This document shows positions 44,615 through 53,063 of a DNA stretch of 64,000 nucleotides, in pieces; positions within the stretch are counted from its first letter, which is position 1; each line of letters opens with the position of its first letter. Both the position numbers and the translations under genes were made by a program. The stretch is taken from assembly GCF_030272695.1 (NCBI RefSeq), contig NZ_JARFYN010000011.1, positions 1-64,000 of the forward strand, in the 5' to 3' direction. The notes under the pieces are model-generated. The model had not been told where the DNA came from and ran no database searches. It saw only the letters and a list, made by a program, of their open reading frames with translations. Source of the DNA: Martinezella calliandrae (GTDB taxonomy: Bacteria > Pseudomonadota > Alphaproteobacteria > Rhizobiales > Rhizobiaceae).

Positions 44615-45339
44615 CGGTACTCACCCCGAAAGAACGCCCGATGCATGTTATCGCATCAACTGTAACGCGCAATATGAAAGGCGATATTTCGCCTCTTCGA
44701 TGGATGTCAAAACGGGTTGGAGAGTTGCGCATGGCCCTCGAGCTCGAAAAATCACCAAGCGTTTTTTAAGCTGCACTTCCCAAGCGAAACCGAGATCGGC
44801 ATGTCGTTGCAGTTCGCCCGTGGGGGCCGCAAGCGCCCGATCGGTCATTTTATCGAGGCTAAGTCGATGCATACTATTGGAAAATTTGAGGGTGGGAACG
44901 CTTTGTAACCACATGGTCGTTGGTTCGATTCCCTTCACATCATAAAGATCTCATTTTTTTGGCTATAGATTGTCGTCGTTAAAAGAGTGGAGTCGCTGCC
45001 GAGCGAGGGGACGATTGCTTTGCGCCCTCACATCGGCCGTTGATAACGGAGCGCCTTGCAGCCTGACATAAGCCGCTGGGTTGCAAGTTCGATTCTCATC
45101 AAAGGTTAGTTGTGGGGCGCTTGCCGACCGCTAAGCTGCTGTGTTGTGGCTTTTGCTTTTCGGCTGAAATCGCCCCTTACTCGAACTGCCCCGCCACGAG
45201 TTTCGACAAGGGTGACAGGCGCCGCTCCGTTCGTTCGTCAAAAAGCATCTGCCGCGAAAACACAATATCTCCCCAGGATCATCCGTGAGGAAAGCCGGTC
45301 GCGGAGGTTCAATGGCAGCATCGGAGGCGAAGGATTGCA
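44615..45339. other. Gene-poor stretch with tRNA-like fragments
   Basis: No supported gene lies in this 725-bp gap. Two places resemble the anticodon-to-T-arm part of tRNAs: GGTCGTTGGTTCGATTCC (about 44918-44935) and GGGTTGCAAGTTCGATTCTC (about 45077-45096). Neither can be folded into a full cloverleaf with an acceptor stem, so they are fragments or coincidences. The stretch separates two blocks of unrelated content and may be an old integration border. Confidence 0.3.
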
Positions 45340-47700
45340 TCAAGAGGAAATCCCTTCTGTCGTGCTATTCAGCGCGTCCAGAACCGCGGTGATATCAGCT
45401 TCGTTGATAGCGTCACCGACATACCAGCTCAAGGTATCATAGAAGCCCAGGAAAGAGCCGTTGAGCTTTTCGAGGATGGCTATCGCCTCCTCGTCGGAGA
45501 TGCGGAGCTTCCTTGCCAGCAATTCTGTCAACGCAGGTATCGCCAATTCATTCGCGAAAACCATCGCTGGCGGCGAAAGCGCGGAAAGGGCTGCCGGAGG
45601 GAAACGCTGGGAACGGCAAGCGAGTCGGCTTTCGAGGCGGATATCGCGCGAGGAAGCCGCCGCCTCGATGATGAAAGCCTCTGCATCGAGCACCCATGCA
45701 CCGCGCGCGGTATCGAAATATTGGAAATCCCGCGCGGAAAGCGTCAGGGTCACAACCTTGGCTTCGCCCGGTTGAAGCTCGACCTTGGCAAAGGCCTTTA
45801 GTTCCCGGATCGGCCGCCGGAGGCCGGGCTTTATCGGACGGACGTAGAGTTGGACGATTTCCTTGCCAGCCACTTCGCCGGTGTTGCGGATGGTGACGCT
45901 CACCCTGCAGCCCATCGACGGGCCGATTTCCTGCCTGTCGAGTGCCATGCTCTCGTAAGAGAAACGCGTGTAGCTTAGGCCATGGCCGAAGGCGAACAGA
46001 GGCATCACAGCTTTAAAGTCGTAGAAGCGATAGCCGATGAATATCCCTTCGCTGTAGACATGCCGGCCATTTTCGCCGGGATAAGTGTGCCAACCCGGAA
46101 TATCCTCGATGCGGACGGGCATCGTCGTCGTCAGTTTTCCGCAAGGGTTCTGTTCGCCGAACAGAACGCGGGCAATGGCTTCGCCGCCGCCCTGGCCAGG
46201 ATAAAAGCAGGCCAACACGGCCTGCGTGGCACCCAGCCACGGCATTTCGACCGCATCCGGCGTCGTTAGAACGACGATTACTTTCCGGCCGGCCTCAGTG
46301 AGCGAGCGGATCAGGCTGTCGTGGCCGGCCGCCAGTTTCAAGGTGTCGCGATCATTGCCTTCGCCGTTGCGCGACTTCTCGTTCTCGGTGAAGATGATGA
46401 CTGCGTCCGCTGTCGTTGCAGCATCTAGAACGGCTTGTGTTTCACTCTCCATCGGAATGCCTTGCGCCGTCGGGAAAGGCACATGACGTACCTTCAGATG
46501 CTCTCCCGCACGCGCTGCGATCCGCTCCAAGGGGCTGTCGACGCGATAAGGATTGGTCGTCGCTGACCCCGATCCCTGGATCGTCGGGACCAAGGCGCCA
46601 TCGCCCACCACGAGTAACTCGCCGGTAGCAGCCGCATCGAGCGGCAGTGTCTGCTGTTCGTTGCGCAGCAGCACGATGGACTCAGCTGCGATCTGTTGGG
46701 CGAGGGCGTGATGGCGATCCAGATCGACAGGGGCTGCGGGCAGCCTCTCGGCATGACAGCGGCGGACGAGGCCGATAACCCGCTCACAAGCCCGATCGAG
46801 TATGTCGTCGGCGACCTTGCCATCTTCGATAGCCAACAGAAGCCGTGCCTTGCGAGGTTTGCTTTCCGGCATGTCGAGGTCGGTACCGGCTTCAAGGGAT
46901 GCGGGCCGATCCTTGATCGCGTGCCAGTCAGACAGGACAAGCCCGTTATATCCCCATTCATCCCTCAGGACGTGTTTCAGCAACCAGTGGTTTTCCGCCG
47001 CTTGAACGCCGTTCACCGGATTATAGGCGCTCATCACGGTCCAGGGCGCGCTCTTGAGGATCGCCCGCTCGAAGCCTGCGAGATAGATCTCCCGCAGGGC
47101 TCGCTCATCCACATCGGAACTGGTCGTTGTCCGATCGATTTCCGAGTTATTGCAGGCAAAATGCTTCAGCGAGGCACCGATACCTTTGTTCTGCAGGCCG
47201 GAAATCAGAGCGGCGGCAAGATCGCCGTTAATGACCGGATCCTCCGAGTAATATTCATAGGCGCGACCGGCGAGCGGCGTCCTTCGTGTGTTGATACCCG
47301 GTCCGAGCAGGAGATGGATTCCCAGGCTGCGGCATTCGAGAGCAAGCGCTTCGCCCATGCGATACAGCAGGTCCATATCCCAGGAGCAGCCGACGAGATT
47401 GCCGTTCGGAAAGCAGGTGGCTGGTTGCGTCGTGCCGAACATGCCGCCTTTATCGTCGGCCTGCTGGTTAATCAGGTCGAGGAATGCGGCGAGGCTTTCT
47501 TCATCGCCGGTGCCGACATCTATCTGGGTTGTCGAGTAGCGCACGCCGTAGGTGCCATCCGTTATCAGAATCGAGTCGATTCCCAGTCTTTCGATTGCGG
47601 CTGTTCTCCAGAGGCCTTGGCCACTGACGAGAGCGACTTTCTCGTTCGTGGTCATGGAGGTGACCAGCGATCGGATTTCCCCATCGTCCGCTTCGGGCAT
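45340..47700 (-). CDS. GH3 family beta-glucosidase
   Basis: A 786-residue glycoside hydrolase family 3 enzyme. The start at 47700 (MPEADDGEIRSLV) drops a 14-residue unlike lead. The first barrel domain includes GIHLLLGPGINTRRTPLAGRAYEYYSEDP, KHFACNN and the nucleophile Asp in NGLVLSDWHAIKD. The second domain has VIIFTENEKSRNGEGNDRDTLKL, followed by a fibronectin-III-like part (VSVTIRNTGEVAGKEIVQLYV). About 90 extra residues at the C-terminus are helical and without a recognised family. No signal peptide, so it acts on imported glucosides in the cytoplasm. Confidence 0.9.
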   Translation of the reverse strand: MPEADDGEIRSLVTSMTTNEKVALVSGQGLWRTAAIERLGIDSILITDGTYGVRYSTTQIDVGTGDEESLAAFLDLINQQADDKGGMFGTTQPATCFPNGNLVGCSWDMDLLYRMGEALALECRSLGIHLLLGPGINTRRTPLAGRAYEYYSEDPVINGDLAAALISGLQNKGIGASLKHFACNNSEIDRTTTSSDVDERALREIYLAGFERAILKSAPWTVMSAYNPVNGVQAAENHWLLKHVLRDEWGYNGLVLSDWHAIKDRPASLEAGTDLDMPESKPRKARLLLAIEDGKVADDILDRACERVIGLVRRCHAERLPAAPVDLDRHHALAQQIAAESIVLLRNEQQTLPLDAAATGELLVVGDGALVPTIQGSGSATTNPYRVDSPLERIAARAGEHLKVRHVPFPTAQGIPMESETQAVLDAATTADAVIIFTENEKSRNGEGNDRDTLKLAAGHDSLIRSLTEAGRKVIVVLTTPDAVEMPWLGATQAVLACFYPGQGGGEAIARVLFGEQNPCGKLTTTMPVRIEDIPGWHTYPGENGRHVYSEGIFIGYRFYDFKAVMPLFAFGHGLSYTRFSYESMALDRQEIGPSMGCRVSVTIRNTGEVAGKEIVQLYVRPIKPGLRRPIRELKAFAKVELQPGEAKVVTLTLSARDFQYFDTARGAWVLDAEAFIIEAAASSRDIRLESRLACRSQRFPPAALSALSPPAMVFANELAIPALTELLARKLRISDEEAIAILEKLNGSFLGFYDTLSWYVGDAINEADITAVLDALNSTTEGISS

Positions 47701-47751
47701 GGTGTGTCTTCCTCCGTCTGAGTGAATGGGCGCGGACCACATGTGATGCCG

Positions 47752-48231
47752 TCAACAGATCTTCTGGAGCAGTTCCATCAGCATCATGCGCTCTGCAGCT
47801 GTCAGCGGCCCCAGGGTCTCTTGCGAAATCTCCAGCGCGATGGAGAGATTACGATCTACAGTGGCCTCGCCTTCGTCGGTCAGCGTCAAGACCAGGCGTC
47901 GTGCATCTGCGGTGTCGGGCGCGGTGTGCACCAGGCCACGCTTGACGAGGCGGTCGACGACCCCCTTGATGGTCGCCATGTCCATTGCCGTTTCGCGGCC
48001 GAGATTACCTTGCGAGCAGGGCTGCAGATCCTTGAGCTTGACGAGCGCCGCCCATTGGGTGGTCGTCAGCTTCTCGGAGATCAGGCTGGCGAAGATCGAG
48101 ACGTGGCGTTGGTTCGCCTGGCGCAGGAAGAAGCCGATCTGCTCGCCCAGTGCATATTGGGGGTGGTTCGGTTTCGCTGCCATATCTGCACCCTTCGCTC
48201 CCCGGGCCTTGTCCTTGATTGGAATATCCAT
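47752..48231 (-). CDS. MarR-family transcriptional regulator
   Basis: A repressor of about 159 residues if started at 48231 (MDIPIKDKARGAKG); another ATG at 48183 gives 143 residues. The winged helix has LTTTQWAALVKLKDLQPCSQ, then LGRETAMDMATIKGVVDRLVKRGLV, and the wing with DTADARRLVLTLTDEG. MarR proteins usually sense small aromatic or phenolic compounds. The nicotinate pathway repressor NicR is of this family, and nic genes lie 10 kb away, so it could be that regulator; it could equally control the adjacent hydrolase or GH3 gene. Confidence 0.88.
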   Translation of the reverse strand: MDIPIKDKARGAKGADMAAKPNHPQYALGEQIGFFLRQANQRHVSIFASLISEKLTTTQWAALVKLKDLQPCSQGNLGRETAMDMATIKGVVDRLVKRGLVHTAPDTADARRLVLTLTDEGEATVDRNLSIALEISQETLGPLTAAERMMLMELLQKIC

Positions 48232-48318
48232 CTTGTCTCTCAGCCGGGCTTGCCGCCGCCGAATCGGGCAGTCCAAATCAACGTCATGCAGGCCACAAAC
48301 CCAGAATGGCTTCAGTTG

Positions 48319-48882
48319 TCAAAATTTCAATCTGCTCCGAAAACCTCGGTGCCAGCCGCGTACCATCTCATGTGCCGTCATGTCGCCGCTCGCCAGAGCG
48401 TCGCTAGCGAGGACCACCCTGTAGCCGATATCGACCGCGTCCAATGCGCTCGCATACACGCAGACATCAGTCTCGACACCGGTGAACACAAGCGTATCGA
48501 CGCCTTCGCTATCAAGACGATCGATAAAGCCGGGAGCTCCGAAGATCGAAAAGGTTTCCTTGTCGACGATTGACCCCAGCTGCGCGAGCGCAGCCAGCGG
48601 TGCAACGAGATCCAGCATCACCGGATCGAGTTCGTCCAGAGTTACCGTTTTCCAGCGCTCATAATAGGCTTGCCATCGGCCTTTCGCCTCCTCGGGACGT
48701 TGCGCGACGATGAAGCGGGCAAAGACCGTCCTTTCAGGCCTGGCCTCGGCAAGCCGCTGCACATTCGGCACGATGCTTGCGAGGGCTGGGGTAAACCAGG
48801 GCGTTTCCTCGGCGAAGAGCCGTTGCATGTCGATGACGGCATGCAACGTGTTATGGGACAACGGTGCCCTCGTCATTGTCAA
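48319..48882 (-). CDS. Isochorismatase-family cysteine hydrolase
   Basis: A 187-residue hydrolase. Catalytic triad positions are Asp in HAVIDMQRLF, Lys in GSIVDKETFS, and Cys in TGVETDVCVYASA. Family members cleave amides such as nicotinamide, maleamate, biuret or N-carbamoyl compounds. The start overlaps the transporter ATPase stop by ATGA, so its substrate is likely what that transporter brings in. Because a nicotinate pathway is nearby, a maleamate amidohydrolase (NicF) role is possible, but the sequence does not single it out. Confidence 0.85.
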   Translation of the reverse strand: MTMTRAPLSHNTLHAVIDMQRLFAEETPWFTPALASIVPNVQRLAEARPERTVFARFIVAQRPEEAKGRWQAYYERWKTVTLDELDPVMLDLVAPLAALAQLGSIVDKETFSIFGAPGFIDRLDSEGVDTLVFTGVETDVCVYASALDAVDIGYRVVLASDALASGDMTAHEMVRGWHRGFRSRLKF

Positions 48883-49928
48883 TCCACAACGCAGACGGTA
48901 TGTTCTGGCGACCAGTTCAGCGTCACGCTGTCACCTTCCTTGAGGACGGTGCCGTCTCGGTTCTGAACGAAGAGTTTTAGTGGCAGACCGTCTTTGGTCT
49001 CCAGGAGATAGGAGAGCACCGGTCCAGCGTAGATGACCGTGGTGATCCGCGCCGTGAGGCTGTTGCCTTCAGCATTCCCCGCCATGATCGACATCTTCTC
49101 CGGGCGCACTGCGAGCGTGACCTTGGTCCCATTGCCGGGCAGGGGGCTTGCGCCGCGCACCGTCGTGCCGTCAGAAAGCCGCACCGCACCGTTCTCGACG
49201 GTGCCGACTAGGAAGTTGGAATCACCCAGAAACTCCGCGGCGAAACGCGTCAGAGGCTTCTCGTAGACAGTCTCGGGCGCGCCGATTTGAACGATGCGAC
49301 CCTTGTCGAGAATGGCTACCTTGTCGGACAGCGTCAAAGCTTCTTCCTGGTCGTGGGTGACGAAGATCGTCGTCAGGCCGCTCTCGCGCTGGATCCGCAG
49401 CAGTTCGACCTGCATCTCCTGCCGCAGCCTACGGTCGAGCGCGGACAGCGGCTCGTCAAGCAGCAACACGCTTGGCTTGATGACAATGGCGCGTGCCAGC
49501 GCTACACGCTGTTGCTGGCCGCCCGAAAGCTGCTTTGGCATCCGGTGGCCAAAGCCCGGCAGGCGAACCATTTCGAGAGCGCGATCGACTTCTTTGCGGG
49601 CTGCGGCACCCCTGATGCCGCGCCGCTCGAGACCGAAGGCCACGTTCTGGGCGATCGTCATGTGCGGGAACAGCGCGTAGGACTGGAACATCATGCCGAT
49701 GTTGCGGCCCCATACGGGTACGTTCGTGACATCCCTGCTGCCGATGGTCACCACACCCTGGTTGGGCTTGATGAAGCCGGCGATGATGCGCAGGAGCGTC
49801 GTCTTGCCGGAGCCTGAAGGCCCAAGAAGGCTGGTGAACGAGCCCTCGGAGAACTCTGTGGTGATATCGGCCAGAACCGGCGTGGTGCCGTAGGTCTTGG
49901 CGACGGAATTGACGTTAACGTTTGTCAC
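48879..49928 (-). CDS. ABC transporter ATP-binding protein, PotA type
   Basis: A 349-residue ATPase. Walker A is LLGPSGSGKTTLL, the signature LSGGQQQRVALARA, Walker B SVLLLDEPLSALD, and the H-loop FVTHDQEEAL. A C-terminal TOBE-like domain starts at about 270 (VTLAVRPEKMSI). It overlaps the permease gene upstream by 14 bp and the hydrolase gene downstream by 4 bp. It powers uptake of a cationic or small organic solute in the spermidine/putrescine-type class. Confidence 0.92.
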   Translation of the reverse strand: MTNVNVNSVAKTYGTTPVLADITTEFSEGSFTSLLGPSGSGKTTLLRIIAGFIKPNQGVVTIGSRDVTNVPVWGRNIGMMFQSYALFPHMTIAQNVAFGLERRGIRGAAARKEVDRALEMVRLPGFGHRMPKQLSGGQQQRVALARAIVIKPSVLLLDEPLSALDRRLRQEMQVELLRIQRESGLTTIFVTHDQEEALTLSDKVAILDKGRIVQIGAPETVYEKPLTRFAAEFLGDSNFLVGTVENGAVRLSDGTTVRGASPLPGNGTKVTLAVRPEKMSIMAGNAEGNSLTARITTVIYAGPVLSYLLETKDGLPLKLFVQNRDGTVLKEGDSVTLNWSPEHTVCVVD

Positions 49929-50694
49929 GGGTGTCTCCGGGCTTGGCGAAGCGCGCGAAAATCAGGATCACGGTCATCGAGCCGAGCAGAAGGACGGTCG
50001 ATATGGCGTTGATTTCGGGGGTGAAGCCCTTGCGGATCGAGGAGTAGATCTGAACCGGCAGCGTGGTGAAGCCGGGCGTTGCGAGGAAATAGGAAATCAC
50101 GAACTGGTCGAGCGAGACCGCGAAGGCAAACAGGGCGGCGCCCAGGATGCTGGGGTAAAGCAGCGGCAGGGTGACGGAGAAGAACGCATGAACGGGTGTA
50201 GACCCCAGGCTCATGGCTGCTTCTTCGAGATCGGCCCGGATTGTCCGGAAGCCGGTTCCCACCACCAGGACTACATAAGGGATGGCAAGTGCAACGTGAC
50301 CGATGATAATCGCGTGCATGCCGCGGCCGATGCCGGTCCAGTAAAAGAAGATCAGCATCGCCGTGCCGGTGATCAGCCACGGAATGGCGATCGGCGGCAG
50401 CAGCATGATCTGCAGGAAGCTCTTGCCCCGGAAGGTGCTGCGCGACAGGGCAACAGATGCCATGGTACCAAGTGTGGTTGCGAGAACCGCCGTAATGACG
50501 GCGATGATGATACTGTTCATGCCAGCAGTGAGCAGGATGTTGTTGTTCCAAAGCGCCTCGTACCAGCGGGTTGAGAAGCTGAACGGCAGTTCGTAGAGCG
50601 GCGAGGCGTTGAAGCCCATCGCCATCATCACGAGGATCGGCGTGTAGAGGAAGACCAGTACGGCGATCAGATAGAAACGACCAAGCGATCTCAT
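49915..50694 (-). CDS. ABC transporter permease, PotC type
   Basis: A 259-residue inner-membrane permease with six helices, starting with FYLIAVLVFLYTPILVMMAMGF. The EAA loop is LEEAAMSLGSTPVHAFFSVTLPLL. YELPFSFSTRWYEAL between helices 1 and 2 is typical of PotC-like permeases. It is translated between the PotB-like permease (15-bp gap) and the ATPase. Confidence 0.92.
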   Translation of the reverse strand: MRSLGRFYLIAVLVFLYTPILVMMAMGFNASPLYELPFSFSTRWYEALWNNNILLTAGMNSIIIAVITAVLATTLGTMASVALSRSTFRGKSFLQIMLLPPIAIPWLITGTAMLIFFYWTGIGRGMHAIIIGHVALAIPYVVLVVGTGFRTIRADLEEAAMSLGSTPVHAFFSVTLPLLYPSILGAALFAFAVSLDQFVISYFLATPGFTTLPVQIYSSIRKGFTPEINAISTVLLLGSMTVILIFARFAKPGDTRDKR

Positions 50695-50709
50695 TCAGTG
50701 TTCCCTCCT

Positions 50710-51624
50710 TTAAGCTGCCATGCCGCGGCGTAGGACGCCGGAGAACGTGCCGAAGATTGCAAATACGACGGCGAGCAGCGTAAAGGACAGCGAGGCGCCG
50801 AGCGGCCAGTTGAAAGCTTGCGTGAACTGGTCCTCGATGACGGTGCCCATGGTGACGCCCACGCGGCCGCCCAGAATTCGGGGTTCCATGAAGGACCCGA
50901 TGACCGGGATGAAGGTCAATACGGCACCTGAGATGAGGCCGGGAGCAGCCATTGGCACGAGAATCCTGAAGAGAATTGTCCACCACCGCGCACCAAGGCT
51001 GGCGGCCGCTTCGATGATCGCGTCATCGATCGTAACCAGCGCGATATAACAGGTGAGGATCATGTAAGGCAGGTAACCATGTACCAGGCCAACAACGACT
51101 GCATAGCGCGTATAGAGGAAGCCGATCGATCCAGCATCCGGTAAGACCATGTGGAAGATGGTGTCGAGAAAGCCGTTTTCGCGCAGCACCATTGTCCATG
51201 AGAAGATACGGACAAGGCCGTTCGTCCAGAATGGCAGCAGGATGAGGATGAGCAGCATCTCGCGCGTCTTGCCGAAGGTGGAACGAGCAAGCGCAACGGC
51301 TGCCAGGAAGCCGAGCACCGCGCAGGAAAACGTCGTCCAGAATCCGATTAGCAGCGACGTCACGGCAATGCCAAGCAGATAGGGCTGGTCGATAAAAGCA
51401 CGATACTGCTTCAGGGTGAATACGATCGGCGCCTTGCCCATCGGGGTTGCCGCCATGAAGCTGAAGACCAGCATGGTCAGCAGCGGGAGAAAGACGGCAA
51501 GCGTCAGCCAGCCATAGGTTGGCATCAGCAGCGCCGTCGTCGACACCCAGGACGGCAGGGGACGCCGCACGCGCGGACCCGAAGATCCGCGCTCTGACGC
51601 CGATGTCAGATTGTCATTCTGCAT
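50710..51624 (-). CDS. ABC transporter permease, PotB type
   Basis: A 304-residue inner-membrane permease. A polar N-terminus of about 30 residues precedes six helices (LPTYGWLTLAVFLPLLTMLVFSF). The EAA loop is IIEAAASLGARWWTILFRILVPM. The FLYTRYAVVVGLVHGYLPYMIL segment is typical of the PotB group. Its start overlaps the binding-protein stop by 11 bp. Confidence 0.92.
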   Translation of the reverse strand: MQNDNLTSASERGSSGPRVRRPLPSWVSTTALLMPTYGWLTLAVFLPLLTMLVFSFMAATPMGKAPIVFTLKQYRAFIDQPYLLGIAVTSLLIGFWTTFSCAVLGFLAAVALARSTFGKTREMLLILILLPFWTNGLVRIFSWTMVLRENGFLDTIFHMVLPDAGSIGFLYTRYAVVVGLVHGYLPYMILTCYIALVTIDDAIIEAAASLGARWWTILFRILVPMAAPGLISGAVLTFIPVIGSFMEPRILGGRVGVTMGTVIEDQFTQAFNWPLGASLSFTLLAVVFAIFGTFSGVLRRGMAA

Positions 51625-52690
51625 AGAAGGCTTTCACTTCCTGCCACAGGTTGTTGAAGGCTTCACGACGGTCATCCGGCAGAGCCGACATGATGCCCAT
51701 GGTCTTCAGGTATTCCGGCTTATGAACCTGGCGGCTCAGGTCGTCGGCCGGCAGGCTTGCAAGTGCTGCGGAGTTGGACGATGCCGGTGCGCCGACCTTG
51801 GTGGCCCATTCGAGATAGAAGGTTGGGTCGATCAGCCAGTTTGCGAAGACCAGTGCGCCGTCGGCGTTGGGAGCCGACGCCGGAATACCGAGACCATCGA
51901 CCCAGCCGATGCCGCCTTCCTTGGGAACGACGAAATCGACAGGCAGCTTCGAATTGCGCTTTGAACGGACCGAGCCGCCCGACCAGAAGAGCGAAAGGTC
52001 GAATTCCTTGGCTGCAAAGGACTTGTTCCATTGGTCTTCCGTCGACCACAGCAGCTTGACGTTCGGCTTGATGGACTTCAACGCGTCGCGGATGGCACCG
52101 AGATCCTTCGGGTTATTCATGTCCTGACCGGTCATCAGGGCGCCGGCGGCAACGCAGATAATCGCATCGTCGTCCATGGCAACGCGGCCCTTGTAGGCAG
52201 GATCCGCCAGAACCTTGTAGCTGTCTGGAACAGGCATGCCGTCACGGATGGCGAGCGAAGTCATGCCCCAGACCCATGGCACGGCATAGCCCTTGCCATC
52301 CTTCAGGAAGTTGGCGTTGGAGCGCAGATTTGCGTCGATCGTGGCAGCGTTCGGAACCTTGCTGAAATCGATCGGCTGCAGGAGGTCCTCCGCGGTTGCC
52401 TGCGCGCAGCGCGCAGCGTTGAGAACGACGAGATCATAGGCGCCGGGGTTGGTGCGCAGCTTGGTCAGCATTTCCGACTCGGAGCTGTAGTAGTCGTGGA
52501 CGACCTCGATGCCGGTCTTCTCGGCAAAGGCCTTGATCGACCAGGCTTCGTCAGTACCGTAACCCTGCCAGTTTAGAACCGTGATCTTACCGGCGGAAAA
52601 GGCCATGCGCGGCATGGCCGAGAAGGCAGCGCCGGCAATGACCGCTCCGGACATCAGCTTCAGCGTGTTGCGTCTTGTGATTTCAGTCAT
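51614..52690 (-). CDS. ABC transporter substrate-binding protein, PotD/PotF type
   Basis: A 358-residue periplasmic binding protein. The start at 52690 (MTEITRRNTLKLMSG) yields a twin-arginine-type signal (RRNTLKLM) and a hydrophobic segment ending AFSAGK. The mature protein begins ITVLNWQGYGTDEAWSIKAF, the classic PotD-family opening, with YDLVVLNAARC and MDDDAIICVAAGALM further on. It is the first gene of the operon (SBP-permease-permease-ATPase-hydrolase). Ligand may be a polyamine, amino acid derivative or small amide. Confidence 0.9.
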   Translation of the reverse strand: MTEITRRNTLKLMSGAVIAGAAFSAMPRMAFSAGKITVLNWQGYGTDEAWSIKAFAEKTGIEVVHDYYSSESEMLTKLRTNPGAYDLVVLNAARCAQATAEDLLQPIDFSKVPNAATIDANLRSNANFLKDGKGYAVPWVWGMTSLAIRDGMPVPDSYKVLADPAYKGRVAMDDDAIICVAAGALMTGQDMNNPKDLGAIRDALKSIKPNVKLLWSTEDQWNKSFAAKEFDLSLFWSGGSVRSKRNSKLPVDFVVPKEGGIGWVDGLGIPASAPNADGALVFANWLIDPTFYLEWATKVGAPASSNSAALASLPADDLSRQVHKPEYLKTMGIMSALPDDRREAFNNLWQEVKAFYAE

Positions 52691-52801
52691 TTGGAACCCC
52701 TCTTGAAAATCTACTCTTGTCAACGGCCGCGGCGGCAGCCGACGACCTCAGGCTTCACACAAATCATCGGCAGTCCGCCTATTAAAAAGCGCGGCATATG
52801 A

Positions 52802-53013
52802 TTTGTATACAAACTAAATTGACGTGAGGCTGACGACGGTCACACCCAATTGGAACGTACGGGTTCACCCAGCGCCTTTCGGCACAGCATTAAATCCTAG
52901 CCATTCTATCAGGCGTCGTCGTTATGAAGTTGCTATCGCGAGCATGTCGCTCCCGATAGGCAATTCCGTTCAACCCTCATGCTCTTCCGGCATTCTTTTT
53001 ATTTGTATGCAAA
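52802..53013. promoter_or_regulatory. Paired TTTGTATRCAAA operators upstream of the PotD-type operon
   Basis: Two 12-bp palindromes lie in the gap before the binding-protein gene: TTTGTATACAAA at 52802-52813 (perfect) and TTTGTATGCAAA at 53002-53013. They are 200 bp apart (about 19 turns). Each is flanked by A on the left. GntR-type repressors often use such sites, and a pair could support looping. The gap also includes an AT-rich promoter region. The regulator gene is not identified. Confidence 0.5.
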
Positions 53014-53063
53014 GTAATATGGCTGATCGACGCCTGTCAAGTTCCATCAGACGCCAATACCAT

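Noticed and set aside
44648..44938. Minus-strand 96-codon open frame
   Set aside because: No ribosome-binding site or family features, and it overlaps the tRNA-like fragment.
47752..48231. Firm naming of the MarR gene as nicR
   Set aside because: Family membership alone is not enough and it is 14 kb from the nic promoter, next to unrelated genes.
48319..48882. Firm naming of the isochorismatase-family gene as nicF
   Set aside because: The triad is generic to the family, the protein is shorter than I remember for NicF, and it belongs to the importer operon; kept as a possibility only.
49925..50986. 353-codon minus-strand frame overlapping both Pot-type permeases
   Set aside because: It is a His/Arg-rich shadow of the permease genes in another frame.
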